From NCBI RefSeq assembly GCF_037478005.1, contig NZ_CP144164.1, positions 4,712,001-4,776,000 on the forward strand: a DNA stretch of 64,000 nt, written 5' to 3'. Source of the DNA: Alteromonas sp. M12. GTDB lineage: Bacteria; Pseudomonadota; Gammaproteobacteria; Enterobacterales; Alteromonadaceae. Positions within the stretch are counted from its first letter, which is position 1. Every line of letters begins with the position of its first letter. The translations under genes were made by a program, and so were the position numbers. A model generated the notes under the pieces. It had not been told where the DNA came from and made no database searches. It worked only from the letters and a program-made list of their open reading frames with translations. Below, one piece after another: positions 16,331 through 26,182 of the stretch.

Positions 16331-19303
16331 TTACCAGTGGTAGCTAGCACCAAATGTAATACGACGGTCTGTCAGTCCTTGGAAACACAATAAAGAACCC
16401 TCAGTTACACAGGATTGCTCGACTTCTGATTCCGTTAAGTTCACCGCTTCAATGCCAATGTTCAATTGCTCAGTTACATCATAACTAACGCTGGCATTAA
16501 GTTGCCCTCTGTCTTCTTGTACAACCATGAATCCCCAAGGGTAACTAGATGTACTACCAAAATCTTCTGAACGATAAGCTTCACGCCATGTATAACGCAT
16601 ACGTGCTGAAAGACCGTACTTTTCGTAATACAAGGTGAAGTTATACGCATTTTCAGAAAGATCCGGTAATCCATGCAAAGCAGAAACATCGATATCATCT
16701 ATCCCTGTTGAAGCTGCAAAGACCGCATTCGCGCGATTTGTGGCATTATCAATTGCTTCACCACCATCGAACTTTTGGATGGTGTAGTTAGCTAGAATAC
16801 CAAAACCCGATGCCCAACCTAACTCATCTTCAAAGCCAGATAGATCATACTGGACAGCCATTTCAATCCCTTTTTGAGTAGTTTTCCCGGTGTCATTGAT
16901 GGTAGTCGACCAAGGCACACAAACACCTACACCAACAGGACCGAATACATTGATATCAGCAATGGGATTCCAGATGCCGCCTTGCTCACACTCAGGACCG
17001 ATAATGTCACGAAAACCAGTCTCAGGATCTTCATACGGGTCGTTTTGTTGACCAACGTGTAAGTCTTTACGTGTTTTATGGAAGTAACCTATGCTCACAA
17101 CACTTGCTTCTGCAAAATACCACTCAGCAGAGATATCAAATGAGGTTACTTCTTCAGGGACTAAGCCAGGATTACCCACTGAAACGGCTGGGTTAGGGCT
17201 TGTTGAATAGGTAACTGAAGTTGAAAGGTCGTTAAAGTCAGGTCGGCGAATATCTTTTCCCCAACCCGCGCGCAGAACGATGTCGTCTGTTACATCAGCA
17301 ACAATGTTGATTCTGGGTAGTAGGAAATCATAGTCACCAACGGTTGTGACCTGTGAAATAGTAGGGTCGCCATTAGCATCTGTGGTAATTGAGTTACCTG
17401 TTGAAGCCACTTCGGTTTCTAAATAACGGACACCAAAATTACCGCGTATGTATTCGGTTGAGAAGTTTGCCTGCGCGTAAATAGCGTCAGTAGTTTCTTC
17501 AATATCAAAGAATGCGTTAACTTCTGAAGTGGGTGCAGTAATGGGAATGGAACCACCATGTGCAATAACCGCTTCATTGAGTATGCGTAACACCTTGTCT
17601 TGATCGGCCGTTATCATTTCAGGATTTACCATAAGGAAATCTTTAACAAATAACTCTCTGCCATCTGCATCACCAAAGTTATCAGGGCCTGCAGTAAGAA
17701 GCTCTGCGAACAAATCACCTCTCGGGCTATCTGAATAATTTCTTAAACTAACGTTGGCACGAATTTGGTCAGTCATACTAGTGGCTTTACTATGACGATA
17801 TCCAAGGTCAAGTGTGGTAAACACAGACCAATCTAAGTCATAGACAAAATCAGCTCGAAAAGCGTCTTCAGTGTTTTCGGTAAGATCTCGCGCTGTGTCT
17901 ACTGACCGTAACATATAGTTAGCTGGGTCCATCATGTCTGCTACACTTGGTGCGTTTGCCGCATCAAATGCAATACCAAAAGCGAGTGAGCCACCGGTTA
18001 AGTCATATTCGAATGGGGTTCCATTTTCATTAGATGAATTAACCGCTGCATTAGGGTTGATAAAGTTAAGAGTGGTGTTAATTCTTGGATTGGTGGATTC
18101 AGAATTAGAGGATGCCACCTCTACAGTGACTTTTAAGTTTTCACCTTGCCATTCACCGCCAAGCCTAAATATTTCACTCTTGGTTACACGTGAACTAGTA
18201 TCGCCTGCAAAGCGCAAGTTGGGATCGGCACCGCCATCTTCTACCGGAATAACACCTTTTAATGCCGCTTGGATACTGCCGAGATTTTGGCCATCTAAAT
18301 TACCAAAGTTAACGGTTTCAAATTCACTAGGCACGGAAATACCAATCAGGTCACTGACCCCAGATGCCTGTGCAGATATACTTTCTGCGTAGCGCTGTTG
18401 ATCATTGATAACGGCATCAAAGTAAAATTTCATATCCGCATTGGGAGCCCATTCTAAGGAGCCAGCAAAATTCTTTGTTTCGTACTCATGGTTATCGTAA
18501 TCTTGGTTAAGAAATTGAATTCCTAAAAAATCAAACTCTTGCGCATTTACAGTACCTCCGTCTGAAGTAACAACGTTGTCTCGGTCAACTCGAGGACGGA
18601 ATGCAGTCACGTCTTGCTCAGCATAACTAGCGCTAAAAACAATACCAAATTCACCGATGTCGGTTTCCCAATTGTCGCCGTAGGTTCCTGACAATCGAGG
18701 CTTCACACCATCAGTAGAAAGACTACTGGATTCACCTTGCACTCTTACTGAGGCTAATGTTTCATTTAATTGCAAGGGACGAATGGTGCGTAAGTTAATA
18801 GTGCCACCCACAGAACCTTCGATGGTTTTTGCATCAGGTGCTTTGGTGACTTCAACACCTGCAATTATTGAAGCAGAAACATCTTCAAAGTTAATGCCGC
18901 TTCGACCAGCCCCTGAGCCAACCGTAGAAACACCATTAATTTCCGTTCGGTTTGCGTTGGTGCCACGGATCTGCACGCCTGTGCCCACACCCGCAGAACG
19001 CGTAATTTGTATACCTGTGACATTTTCTAAAACCTCAGCAAGGTTTTGGTCAGGCAATTTACCAATATCTACCGCTTCGATAACTTCAACCAGATTATTT
19101 GATTCGCGTTTTTCTAAAAGTGCACTTGTAAGCGCACTGCGTATTCCGCTTACCTGTATAACTTCAAGCTCTTCATCAACTTGCGCTTCTTGCGCCAAAA
19201 TGGTTGGTGCTGTCAGCATCGCAACTAACGCTGCACTGTATATTCCTGTATTTGTTCTACGACTCTCTAATACAGAACTTATTTTATTAAGTTTCGCTTT
19301 CAT
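16331..19303 (-). CDS. TonB-dependent outer-membrane receptor (TIGR01782-type)
   Basis: A 990-residue outer-membrane receptor for energy-dependent uptake. A long signal region (about 1-38, ending APTILAQ) precedes a short extension, then the plug (about 50-190) with LPDQNLAEVLENVTGIQITR, GTGVQIRGTNANRTEINGV and GSVGGTINLRT, typical of the Xanthomonas/Caulobacter-type subfamily used for carbohydrates and other oligomers. The 22-strand barrel ends in the terminal aromatic ITFGASYHW. GGAGA stands 6 bp upstream of the start. It is downstream of and co-oriented with dgcN-dgcA but separated by 513 bp, so it probably has its own promoter. Substrate unknown; D-amino-acid or peptide compounds are suggested by neighbours. 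Confidence 0.92.
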   Translation of the reverse strand: MKAKLNKISSVLESRRTNTGIYSAALVAMLTAPTILAQEAQVDEELEVIQVSGIRSALTSALLEKRESNNLVEVIEAVDIGKLPDQNLAEVLENVTGIQITRSAGVGTGVQIRGTNANRTEINGVSTVGSGAGRSGINFEDVSASIIAGVEVTKAPDAKTIEGSVGGTINLRTIRPLQLNETLASVRVQGESSSLSTDGVKPRLSGTYGDNWETDIGEFGIVFSASYAEQDVTAFRPRVDRDNVVTSDGGTVNAQEFDFLGIQFLNQDYDNHEYETKNFAGSLEWAPNADMKFYFDAVINDQQRYAESISAQASGVSDLIGISVPSEFETVNFGNLDGQNLGSIQAALKGVIPVEDGGADPNLRFAGDTSSRVTKSEIFRLGGEWQGENLKVTVEVASSNSESTNPRINTTLNFINPNAAVNSSNENGTPFEYDLTGGSLAFGIAFDAANAPSVADMMDPANYMLRSVDTARDLTENTEDAFRADFVYDLDWSVFTTLDLGYRHSKATSMTDQIRANVSLRNYSDSPRGDLFAELLTAGPDNFGDADGRELFVKDFLMVNPEMITADQDKVLRILNEAVIAHGGSIPITAPTSEVNAFFDIEETTDAIYAQANFSTEYIRGNFGVRYLETEVASTGNSITTDANGDPTISQVTTVGDYDFLLPRINIVADVTDDIVLRAGWGKDIRRPDFNDLSTSVTYSTSPNPAVSVGNPGLVPEEVTSFDISAEWYFAEASVVSIGYFHKTRKDLHVGQQNDPYEDPETGFRDIIGPECEQGGIWNPIADINVFGPVGVGVCVPWSTTINDTGKTTQKGIEMAVQYDLSGFEDELGWASGFGILANYTIQKFDGGEAIDNATNRANAVFAASTGIDDIDVSALHGLPDLSENAYNFTLYYEKYGLSARMRYTWREAYRSEDFGSTSSYPWGFMVVQEDRGQLNASVSYDVTEQLNIGIEAVNLTESEVEQSCVTEGSLLCFQGLTDRRITFGASYHW

Positions 19304-19492
19304 GTGGTCTCCATTTACTTGGTAGTGTCATATTTATTGTGTATGTCTTAGCTATTTGTAAATAAATTGTTGTAACGGCGGAGCCAACCAGTTTGTCGTC
19401 TGCGTATGCTGAGTGAGCACTGTGTATTCGTTATACATAGCAATTTTGGCCTCATACTAAGTCACCAATCTGATTGAGTATAGATGACAACA

Positions 19493-19515
19493 AAACCGGT
19501 TTACTAAACCGGTTT
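19493..19515. promoter_or_regulatory. Tandem AAACCGGTTT palindromes, operator-like
   Basis: Two perfect copies of the 10-bp palindrome AAACCGGTTT separated by ACT (centres 13 bp apart), 190-210 bp upstream of the receptor start. Palindromes with a central CG and flanking AA/TT are typical of LacI-family operators. Alternatively, on the minus strand the pair forms a 10-bp hairpin followed by TGTTGTC and could end the dgcNA transcript. No LacI-type regulator gene is in the window. Confidence 0.4.
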
Positions 19516-19705
19516 ATTGAATTAAATTAACATAAAATTACAGAATGTCAACATTCGAGTATTTAGGGGGTTAAGGAATTAACACGACGAGCAGATCGCC
19601 CAGAGAAATAAAATGCGCACAGCACACAAAAGACGTTAACGAATAAGTCAGGTTGGCTATAGCCCATCCAATAGATGTTGGTATTGTTCTGTGTTTAGTT
19701 GGCAT

Positions 19706-19732
19706 AAGACCTCTTTTGAAAGCAGAGGTCTT
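19706..19732 (-). terminator. Inverted repeat downstream of dgcA
   Basis: Perfect 9-bp stem AAGACCTCT/AGAGGTCTT with a 9-nt loop, about 85 bp beyond the dgcA stop. The T-run is poor, so it is only a possible terminator. Confidence 0.4.
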
Positions 19733-19816
19733 GTCTGATGTAGATTAGCTTAGATTGATTATTGTTGCTTTGCTAGACGCGCTTAGGTTAGGCCCAAGAG
19801 CAGAATTTGCGTGGTT

Positions 19817-20809
19817 TTATTCAGCTTGCCCCCACAACGATTGCGAGTTTATGCACATCTTGCCATCAACAAATCCAAACCCACCGGGACGATCCTTAGC
19901 AATTAAAGCCGGGCCATCTAAATCCACAAAGTCAGCTTCGGCGGCCAACAAATAAGCAGGCGCCATTGCCAGAGATGAGCCAACCATACAGCCCACCATG
20001 ATTTTAAGATTGTGTTGCTTTGCTAAGCGCAGTAGCCTCAATGCTTCAGTCAATCCGCCGGTTTTGTCGAGTTTGATGTTCACCGCTTGATATAGAGGAA
20101 GTAATCGCTCTAAGTCATCGCTGGTGTGGCAAGACTCATCGGCACAAATTGGAATACTCGACTTAAAATCAGCCAAAGCCTGATCATCACCACTGGGTAA
20201 AGGTTGTTCAATTAGGGCCACATTGCATTCCCTTAAAGGTTCAACCACCTTCTCTAACAACTCGATGCCCCAAGCTTCATTGGCATCAACAATAAACTCA
20301 CTGTTTGGGCATACTGCATGGATTGCTTGCATCCTTGCAACCACATCTTGCTCATCAAGCTTCACTTTGATTACTTTATTTGCCGCTAACTTAGCGGCCG
20401 CTTTCGCCATATTATCAACACTATCAATGCTAATGGTTTGCGCACTGTGACAAGACGATAATTGCGGCATACCAGCTAACTCAGCGACACTGCGGTGCTG
20501 TTGTTTGCTGTGCAGATCCCACAGCGCGCAATCTAAGGCATTTCTTGCCGAACCTGCGGGTAACAAGCTGCTCAATTGGTGCAGCTGTTGTGTGCTGACA
20601 ATCTGATCTTTGATACTTTCTAACTGCCTACATACAGCCTGTATTGTTTCGCCATAATGAGTATAAGGTACAGCTTCCGCCCAACCTCGATATTTGCCAT
20701 CAGTTATAGAGACAACCACTACGTCGGCGGCGGTTTTTTCGCCACGGGAAATCCGAAAAGGAGTAATCAGTGGAAAACTTTCAGTAACAACGCGAATATC
20801 TAAACTCAT
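19817..20809 (-). CDS. dgcA: N-acetyl-D-glutamate racemase / dipeptide epimerase, enolase superfamily
   Basis: A 330-residue enolase-superfamily enzyme of the Ala-Glu epimerase type. Seen motifs are the KxK catalytic pair (Lys148, Lys150 in KVKLD), metal ligands Asp175 (DANEAW), Glu201 (EQPL) and Asp224 (CADES), and the opposing Lys in IKLDKTGGL near residue 248. Alone it would be read as L-Ala-D/L-Glu epimerase, but its start codon overlaps the stop of a DUF1611 gene (ATGA, 4 bp). That pair matches dgcN-dgcA, described in marine bacteria for D-glutamate catabolism through N-acetyl-D-glutamate racemisation. The enzyme family is sure; the N-acetyl substrate rests on gene context. Confidence 0.87.
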   Translation of the reverse strand: MSLDIRVVTESFPLITPFRISRGEKTAADVVVVSITDGKYRGWAEAVPYTHYGETIQAVCRQLESIKDQIVSTQQLHQLSSLLPAGSARNALDCALWDLHSKQQHRSVAELAGMPQLSSCHSAQTISIDSVDNMAKAAAKLAANKVIKVKLDEQDVVARMQAIHAVCPNSEFIVDANEAWGIELLEKVVEPLRECNVALIEQPLPSGDDQALADFKSSIPICADESCHTSDDLERLLPLYQAVNIKLDKTGGLTEALRLLRLAKQHNLKIMVGCMVGSSLAMAPAYLLAAEADFVDLDGPALIAKDRPGGFGFVDGKMCINSQSLWGQAE

Positions 20810-21807
20810 AGCAAATTATCTACGATAGAAGTCACTCCGTGACGAATTGGATCACTACAGGGTAAACCGGTTTGCTGACTGATCTCTTTGCATATTTGTA
20901 ATGCTGAATCAGCATCAACAGAAGATGTATTCACTGCAATACCGACAACCCGCGCTTGCGGATTGGTAAGTTGAGCAGCGGCTAAATTAAGTGCAATGGT
21001 TTGTTCAATAGAAGGCAATGCTTGATGAGTAAGCCCGCGCATATGTTGTCGACCTAGAGCATGACAAACCACCAGCGCATCTGGCTGTGAACCATGTAAC
21101 AAGCCTAAGCTTACGCCAGCAAAAGCTGGATGAGACAAGGAACCTTGCCCTTCTATGATGTCCCAGTGATCAGCGCTATTTTCTGGACTAATCGTTTCTG
21201 CAGCGCCAGAAATGAAATCGGCAATAACACAATCAATGGCCACACCTGTTCCCGACACCAAAATTCCACTTTGTCCAGTTGCTCTGAAGGTGGCTGGAAG
21301 TTGCCTTCCCTGAATCTCTTTAGTGAGACTAAGAGAAGTGTACATTTTGCCAACCGAACAATCTGTGCCAACGGTCAAAAGGCGATTACCAAGACGTTTT
21401 TTACCTGTTCCCGTTCTAAACCGAGTGACGGGATGACGAATATCAATCAGTTGAAGATTAAGCTCGTCAGCCTTTTGCTGCAATACTGGAATATCGGTTA
21501 ACTTATCGTGTAAACCGCTCACAATATCCATACCAGCATCCAATGCTTCGAGTATTGTAGGTATCCAACTTGAGTCAAGGAATCCTCCGCTATTAGCGAA
21601 GCCTAACACAAAGCTTTTGGCCCCTGCTTTAGCCGCCTCTTGAATATTCATTGATGGGCAGCCTGTAGTAACACTGCAACCTGACAAGCGGTATTCAGCT
21701 AAGCATTTTTCAGGACTCCAATCAGCAGCACTTCGAGCCATTTTAATGCTAAGCGAATCCGTAGCGTCTCCTACAAATAGCAAATACGGATAGTTAATAT
21801 TCATCAA
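20806..21807 (-). CDS. dgcN: D-glutamate N-acetyltransferase DgcN (DUF1611 family)
   Basis: A 333-residue DUF1611 protein. The C-terminal part has a P-loop-like segment TVGTDCSVGKMYTSLSL (about residues 145-161), then VSGTGVAIDCVIADFISGA and the IIEGQGSLSHPAF segment typical of the family. Proteins of this family paired with an enolase-superfamily racemase have been named DgcN and reported to N-acetylate D-glutamate. The 4-bp overlap with dgcA and the upstream LysR gene fit that system. The alternative is the older general annotation of a DUF1611 NAD- or nucleotide-binding protein acting in muropeptide metabolism. Confidence 0.82.
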   Translation of the reverse strand: MMNINYPYLLFVGDATDSLSIKMARSAADWSPEKCLAEYRLSGCSVTTGCPSMNIQEAAKAGAKSFVLGFANSGGFLDSSWIPTILEALDAGMDIVSGLHDKLTDIPVLQQKADELNLQLIDIRHPVTRFRTGTGKKRLGNRLLTVGTDCSVGKMYTSLSLTKEIQGRQLPATFRATGQSGILVSGTGVAIDCVIADFISGAAETISPENSADHWDIIEGQGSLSHPAFAGVSLGLLHGSQPDALVVCHALGRQHMRGLTHQALPSIEQTIALNLAAAQLTNPQARVVGIAVNTSSVDADSALQICKEISQQTGLPCSDPIRHGVTSIVDNLL

Positions 21808-21819
21808 GATTCCTTTAAA

Positions 21820-21851
21820 ATAGATATCACTCCATATTAAAGATATTTTAT
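21820..21851 (-). promoter_or_regulatory. Candidate regulator-binding region upstream of dgcN
   Basis: The 86-bp gap between the LysR gene and dgcN contains AGATAT at 21822-21827 and again at 21841-21846 (19 bp apart), the first within the self-complementary GATATC. LysR regulators bind paired AT-rich half sites in such gaps. The site is suggested by position and repetition only. Confidence 0.3.
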
Positions 21852-21893
21852 GCGAACTAAATTAGTATGATTTAGGTGAGTCATAACTCCAGG

Positions 21894-22790
21894 TTATTGC
21901 TGGTTATAGACGAGGTTCAATTCGGCCCTGACAAAATCCAAAAAGTGTTCACAAATCCGAGATAGCGGTCGCGTTTCTAAATGTAGCCCTTTTATTTTGA
22001 AATCCAAAGGGGGATTAAACGGCGAGACACCGACATTATCAGTGATATTGCTGATTGCTGTGAGTTTATCAATAGTACAGCAGCCCATTCCTTTATCGAC
22101 CAAACTTGCAGCGATGTAGTAGGTATCAACCTGCATATTACTGTGAGTTTCCATGCCCAGAGACTCGAAGCGACCTAAGACTAAATCACCGAGTGGGCCA
22201 CTATCCCAGATACTAATTAATTCCTGTTCCGCCAGAGACTCAACGCTAACAATTTTAGTGTCTGCAGGAAACGATTGTTTGGGATATAAAATAACCACTT
22301 CACTGCTGCCTAATTCAACTTCTTCAATTCCTGGTAGAGGAGGTGATGAATAAAGTAGCGCGAGGTCACACTTATGTTCTAACAAAGTTTGCAGTGCGTC
22401 ATCATTGTGCATAGTTTGTAATTTAAACTGAACATGGGGGTGCACTTCCCTGAATTTAGCAATCGAACGAGGGATAACACCAAAACCAAGGCCAGGGGTT
22501 AATGCAATATCGATGACGCCACTATCACGGCGATTAATATTTTCTGCTAATGCGTTTATCGAACGAAGCTGTTTGTATAATTTATCGATTTCCGGAAAAA
22601 GTGTTTTCGCTTCACTCGTTGGAATAAGCTTACCTTTATTACGTTGGAATAAATCGAACCCCAATTGTTGTTCTGCATGAGATAGCACTTTAGAAACCGA
22701 AGGCTGAGATACATAAAGTAATTTAGCCGCATTAGTAATTGAGCCTGTAGTGTAAATAGCATGAAAGACTTCGATATGACGTAAACGCAT
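21894..22790 (-). CDS. dgcR: LysR-family regulator of the D-glutamate locus (DgcR-like)
   Basis: A 298-residue LysR-type transcriptional regulator: N-terminal winged helix-turn-helix (about residues 1-60, MRLRHIEVFHAIYTTGSITN then LLYVSQPSVSKVLSHAE) and a periplasmic-binding-like effector domain. The ATG at 22790 was chosen because GGAAAA precedes it; a TTG four codons upstream is the other option. It lies directly upstream of dgcN-dgcA in the same direction and divergently from the second receptor gene, so it is placed to control both arms. The name follows the LysR regulator described for dgcN-dgcA loci; the effector (D-glutamate or an N-acetyl derivative) is inference. Confidence 0.8.
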   Translation of the reverse strand: MRLRHIEVFHAIYTTGSITNAAKLLYVSQPSVSKVLSHAEQQLGFDLFQRNKGKLIPTSEAKTLFPEIDKLYKQLRSINALAENINRRDSGVIDIALTPGLGFGVIPRSIAKFREVHPHVQFKLQTMHNDDALQTLLEHKCDLALLYSSPPLPGIEEVELGSSEVVILYPKQSFPADTKIVSVESLAEQELISIWDSGPLGDLVLGRFESLGMETHSNMQVDTYYIAASLVDKGMGCCTIDKLTAISNITDNVGVSPFNPPLDFKIKGLHLETRPLSRICEHFLDFVRAELNLVYNQQ

Positions 22791-23113
22791 TAATTTTTCC
22801 AAGTTGAATAAATTTTAGGATACCATAGGGGATAATCTGGCAGCATAAATTTTAGCGTGCCCCAACCCCTATTTTAAACTTTAAAAAATTGAAAAATAGC
22901 CAGCGATAACACTCAAAAATAATCATAAGCGTACCGCGGACAGCAATACTCACCAAGTCAATTATTGGAAGCCTTTGTGTGTCAGCCCATAACCATAGGC
23001 TATAACTAGCAGATTTTTTATTAATTGTGTTCATAAACATAATTGTAGAGTGTAGTACTCGCAAAAATAATAACTTTCTAAGCAAATTAGGAAAGAACCT
23101 AGGAAAACAGATA
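22791..23113. other. Divergent promoter region between the LysR gene and the second receptor
   Basis: A 323-bp gap with no credible open reading frame. The plus-strand frame continues upstream of the receptor start but has no matching ribosome site. The region must hold the promoters for both genes. A GAGTGTAGTACTC imperfect dyad occurs at about 23047-23059. No standard promoter was assigned. Confidence 0.45.
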
Positions 23114-26100
23114 ATGCCAAAGACCAACACATCACACTATCGTAAAAGTAAGCTAAATATAGCGATACTTGCCGCTATCGGGTCACTTTCAATTTCCGGA
23201 ATAGCTGCAGCGAATCAGCAAAACAGTCAAGATAATTTATCCATCGAAAAGCAGTCCCAACAAACTACTCTAGAACAAGTTGACTCAACCGTAGATGGCA
23301 ATGAAAAATCTAAAGATGTAGAAAAAATCATTGTTGTAGGTTCCAGCATCAAGGGCGCAAATATAACAGGCGCTTTGCCCGTCACATTAATTGATGCCAG
23401 CGATATAGAAGCGATTGGCGCGACTTCTGGAATCGAATTATTTGCATCTATTCCAAGTAACGGCAGCGTTAACTTTAACGGTAATGACGTGGTTAGCGGC
23501 GTATACCAATCTCGCGGTGATGTAGCGTCAATCAACCTACGCAGTATAGGTACTGGTAATACCTTGGTGCTGTTCAACGGCCGAAGAATGGTACAACACC
23601 CTGGTACCCAAACTGAAAATTCAGTACCTGTTACAACCGTAAATATGAACTCAATCCCTGTACTGGGCATTGACCGAGTGGAGATTTTGCATGACGGTGC
23701 AGCAGCGATATATGGATCTGATGCCGTCGCGGGTGTGGTTAACACTGAGATGCGTAAAGATTTCGCCGGCTATAAATTTGACGTTCAATATGGTCAGGCT
23801 GAAAATACCAGTAGAGAAAAGTTAAATATAAATACCTTAGCTGGTTGGGACATTAACGATGGCATGACCAACATCACCACTGCAATCAACTATTATCATG
23901 GTTCAGAAGTGATGGCTTCCGAAATCGACTATGCCGCCGATGCAGATAAACGTAGCTTCTTAGTAGGAACGGACTGGGAAGGTGATACCAATTTCCGAAA
24001 TACATCTACCACAACGCCTTGGGGAAGATTTGATGCAAGTCAGTCAGTTACAGGCCTAACCTCATCCGCAGGACGTTTTCATGTTGAACCTGTAGATGCA
24101 ACCGATAGTAACCAACAATGTGTTCTAGCTAATGGTTTATGTTTAGATAGCGGCAGTATTACTACCAATACGCAAGCCTATAATACCAACAGTGTTCGCA
24201 CCATGATCCCAGAAACTGAGCGTTTAAACACCTTTGTTTACCTAAATCATGAACTGAACGATGACGTTAGTTTATACGGTGAGTTAGGTTACTACTGGGC
24301 TGAATCAAACTCTCAACGTGCAGAAACTGCAACACTTACCTCAGCTCCGGTCACCATTGCCAGCACAGCTTATTGGAACCCTCTTGGTAGTGGTCCAAAT
24401 AGAATTTCTGGCTATGACACCCCCGCTGAAGGTTTAGACATATCAATTAATGCCTACCGCGTAGTCGATGCGGGTACCCGTAATATTAATGTCGAAAATA
24501 CATCTTATCGTGTACTAGGTGGTGCCACAGGTTCATACAAGGATTGGGAGTGGGATTCCGCGGCTTTGTATTCAAAAGCAAAAACCGTTGATACAACCCA
24601 TAATCGTATTAGTCTAAGTTTGTTTCAAGATGCCGTGAATCGTCTCGATGAAAGTGCATATAACACTTTCTGTGGCGCAACCTGTAACTCACAAGAGACT
24701 ATCGATAGTTTTCTTATCGATGTAAGTCGTTCTGGCGAAACAGCGCTGGGTTTAGTTGATTTCAAATTTTCCAATGCGAATCTATTTAGTTTGCCAGCAG
24801 GTAATGTTGGAGCAGCTTTTGGCACAGAATGGCGCTATGAAAGCTTCGAAAATATTTATGATGACCGATTAAACGGCACCACTGTCTATACTGATGATGT
24901 GACTGGTTTAGCATATGAATCAGACGTAATGGGCTCCAGTGGACAACCTAATGCGGATGGATCACGTAATGTTTTATCTGCCTTCGTTGAATTTGCAGGT
25001 CCGTTAATTAGTCCAGAAATGGAAATTCCGTTAGTCCATAAACTAGACTTCCAAGTAGCTGGTCGTTATGAGCGCTACAATGATGTTGGGGATGTATTCA
25101 AACCTAAAGCCGTTCTTAGTTGGTATCCAGTTGAATCACTACAGATTCGCGGTTCATATGCTGAAGGATTTCGCGCTCCTAACTTAGAGCAATTGCACAC
25201 AGCAAGTACCACCCGAGTTAACTACCCGGTTGATTACTATCGTTGCCAAGCCCAGATCAACAAAGGTGAGTTAGACAGTATCAGTCAATGCAGCAGTGGT
25301 GATAGTGCTGAGAACATTCGTTTGGGTAACACCGAACTTGATCCAGAAAAAGACTACAACTACGGCTTAGGATTGGTTTTCACACCTGAATTTATCGATA
25401 ACTTAACATTGACCACGGATTACTGGCGCATAGAGCAAGAAGACTTAATTGGAATCCGCTCTTACCAAAATATTGCTGACCTAGATTATTATCAGCGCTT
25501 AAATGGCAGTTCTAACCCTAACGTTATTCGTGAAGAAGTGAACGCTGATGACATCGCTTTTTATGAAGGTTCTGGATTAGAAGCTGTGGGTGATATGAGT
25601 GAGATTATTGGTTTATTTGAAAACCTTGATTCGCGCACCACCGAAGGTCTCGATATTGGCGCTTACTATAAGTTAAACAATACCAGCATCGGTGACTTCT
25701 CATTTAAGTTTAACGCGGCTAAGTTGTTAAAAGCGTATCAATCAATCGATTCTGAATCCGCAAAATTACAAGAACTGGGTCTAACATTAGACGATGTGGG
25801 TGATTTAATTCAATTAGATGGCCGTCCTGAATGGCAAGCAAGTACTACTATTACTTGGCGCTATAATAATTGGGGAGCTGGGATCTACGGTAAATATGTA
25901 GGTGATTTCTACGATACCAGCGCCGTTAATGATAACTCAGGCGAGTTCTGGACAGTCGATAGCTGGACAACCTTTAGTATCTACGGTCAATATACGTTCG
26001 ACCAAGGTTCATTAGAAGGTACAAAAATGCGTTTAGGTGTACGTAATCTATTCGACAAAGCGCCACCATTGGCCGATGAAACATACGGTTACGACGCCAG

Positions 26101-26158
26101 TCTGCACAGCGCTGAAGGACGTTATTTGTACCTTAATTTAAGCATGAGCTTCGATTAA
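23114..26158 (+). CDS. TonB-dependent outer-membrane receptor
   Basis: A receptor of 1014 residues. The chosen ATG has AGGA 9 bp upstream and gives a normal signal peptide (about residues 1-35, ending GIAAA); an in-frame start 29 codons earlier would put foreign residues in front of it. After a glutamine-rich linker comes the TonB box-like EKIIVVGSS, the plug with INLRSIGTGNTLVLFNGRRM and VEILHDGAAAIYGSDAVAGV, then a beta barrel ending in LNLSMSFD. It belongs to a different subfamily from the receptor at 16.3-19.3 kb. A terminator follows, then the D-aminoacylase gene on the same strand; the likely substrate is a peptide or D-amino-acid conjugate. Confidence 0.92.
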   Translation: MPKTNTSHYRKSKLNIAILAAIGSLSISGIAAANQQNSQDNLSIEKQSQQTTLEQVDSTVDGNEKSKDVEKIIVVGSSIKGANITGALPVTLIDASDIEAIGATSGIELFASIPSNGSVNFNGNDVVSGVYQSRGDVASINLRSIGTGNTLVLFNGRRMVQHPGTQTENSVPVTTVNMNSIPVLGIDRVEILHDGAAAIYGSDAVAGVVNTEMRKDFAGYKFDVQYGQAENTSREKLNINTLAGWDINDGMTNITTAINYYHGSEVMASEIDYAADADKRSFLVGTDWEGDTNFRNTSTTTPWGRFDASQSVTGLTSSAGRFHVEPVDATDSNQQCVLANGLCLDSGSITTNTQAYNTNSVRTMIPETERLNTFVYLNHELNDDVSLYGELGYYWAESNSQRAETATLTSAPVTIASTAYWNPLGSGPNRISGYDTPAEGLDISINAYRVVDAGTRNINVENTSYRVLGGATGSYKDWEWDSAALYSKAKTVDTTHNRISLSLFQDAVNRLDESAYNTFCGATCNSQETIDSFLIDVSRSGETALGLVDFKFSNANLFSLPAGNVGAAFGTEWRYESFENIYDDRLNGTTVYTDDVTGLAYESDVMGSSGQPNADGSRNVLSAFVEFAGPLISPEMEIPLVHKLDFQVAGRYERYNDVGDVFKPKAVLSWYPVESLQIRGSYAEGFRAPNLEQLHTASTTRVNYPVDYYRCQAQINKGELDSISQCSSGDSAENIRLGNTELDPEKDYNYGLGLVFTPEFIDNLTLTTDYWRIEQEDLIGIRSYQNIADLDYYQRLNGSSNPNVIREEVNADDIAFYEGSGLEAVGDMSEIIGLFENLDSRTTEGLDIGAYYKLNNTSIGDFSFKFNAAKLLKAYQSIDSESAKLQELGLTLDDVGDLIQLDGRPEWQASTTITWRYNNWGAGIYGKYVGDFYDTSAVNDNSGEFWTVDSWTTFSIYGQYTFDQGSLEGTKMRLGVRNLFDKAPPLADETYGYDASLHSAEGRYLYLNLSMSFD

Positions 26159-26182
26159 GCAGCGTTTTTTTACACTTTAATC

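Larger units (their letters stand above)
19304..19816. other. Intergenic region of 513 bp upstream of the TonB-dependent receptor
   Basis: No credible open reading frame. It holds a doubled AAACCGGTTT palindrome at 19493-19515 and a 9-bp inverted repeat at 19706-19732. The part next to the receptor is AT-rich and probably carries its promoter on the minus strand, though no unambiguous -35/-10 pair was found. Confidence 0.5.

Noticed and set aside
18783..19325. A 180-codon frame antisense to the start of the first receptor gene
   Set aside because: Shadow of the strong coding bias of the receptor; Ser/Pro/Thr-rich composition typical of antisense frames.
23027..23113. Upstream extension of the second receptor by 29 codons
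   Set aside because: The extension lacks a ribosome site and would precede the signal peptide; the ATG at 23114 has AGGA at proper distance.
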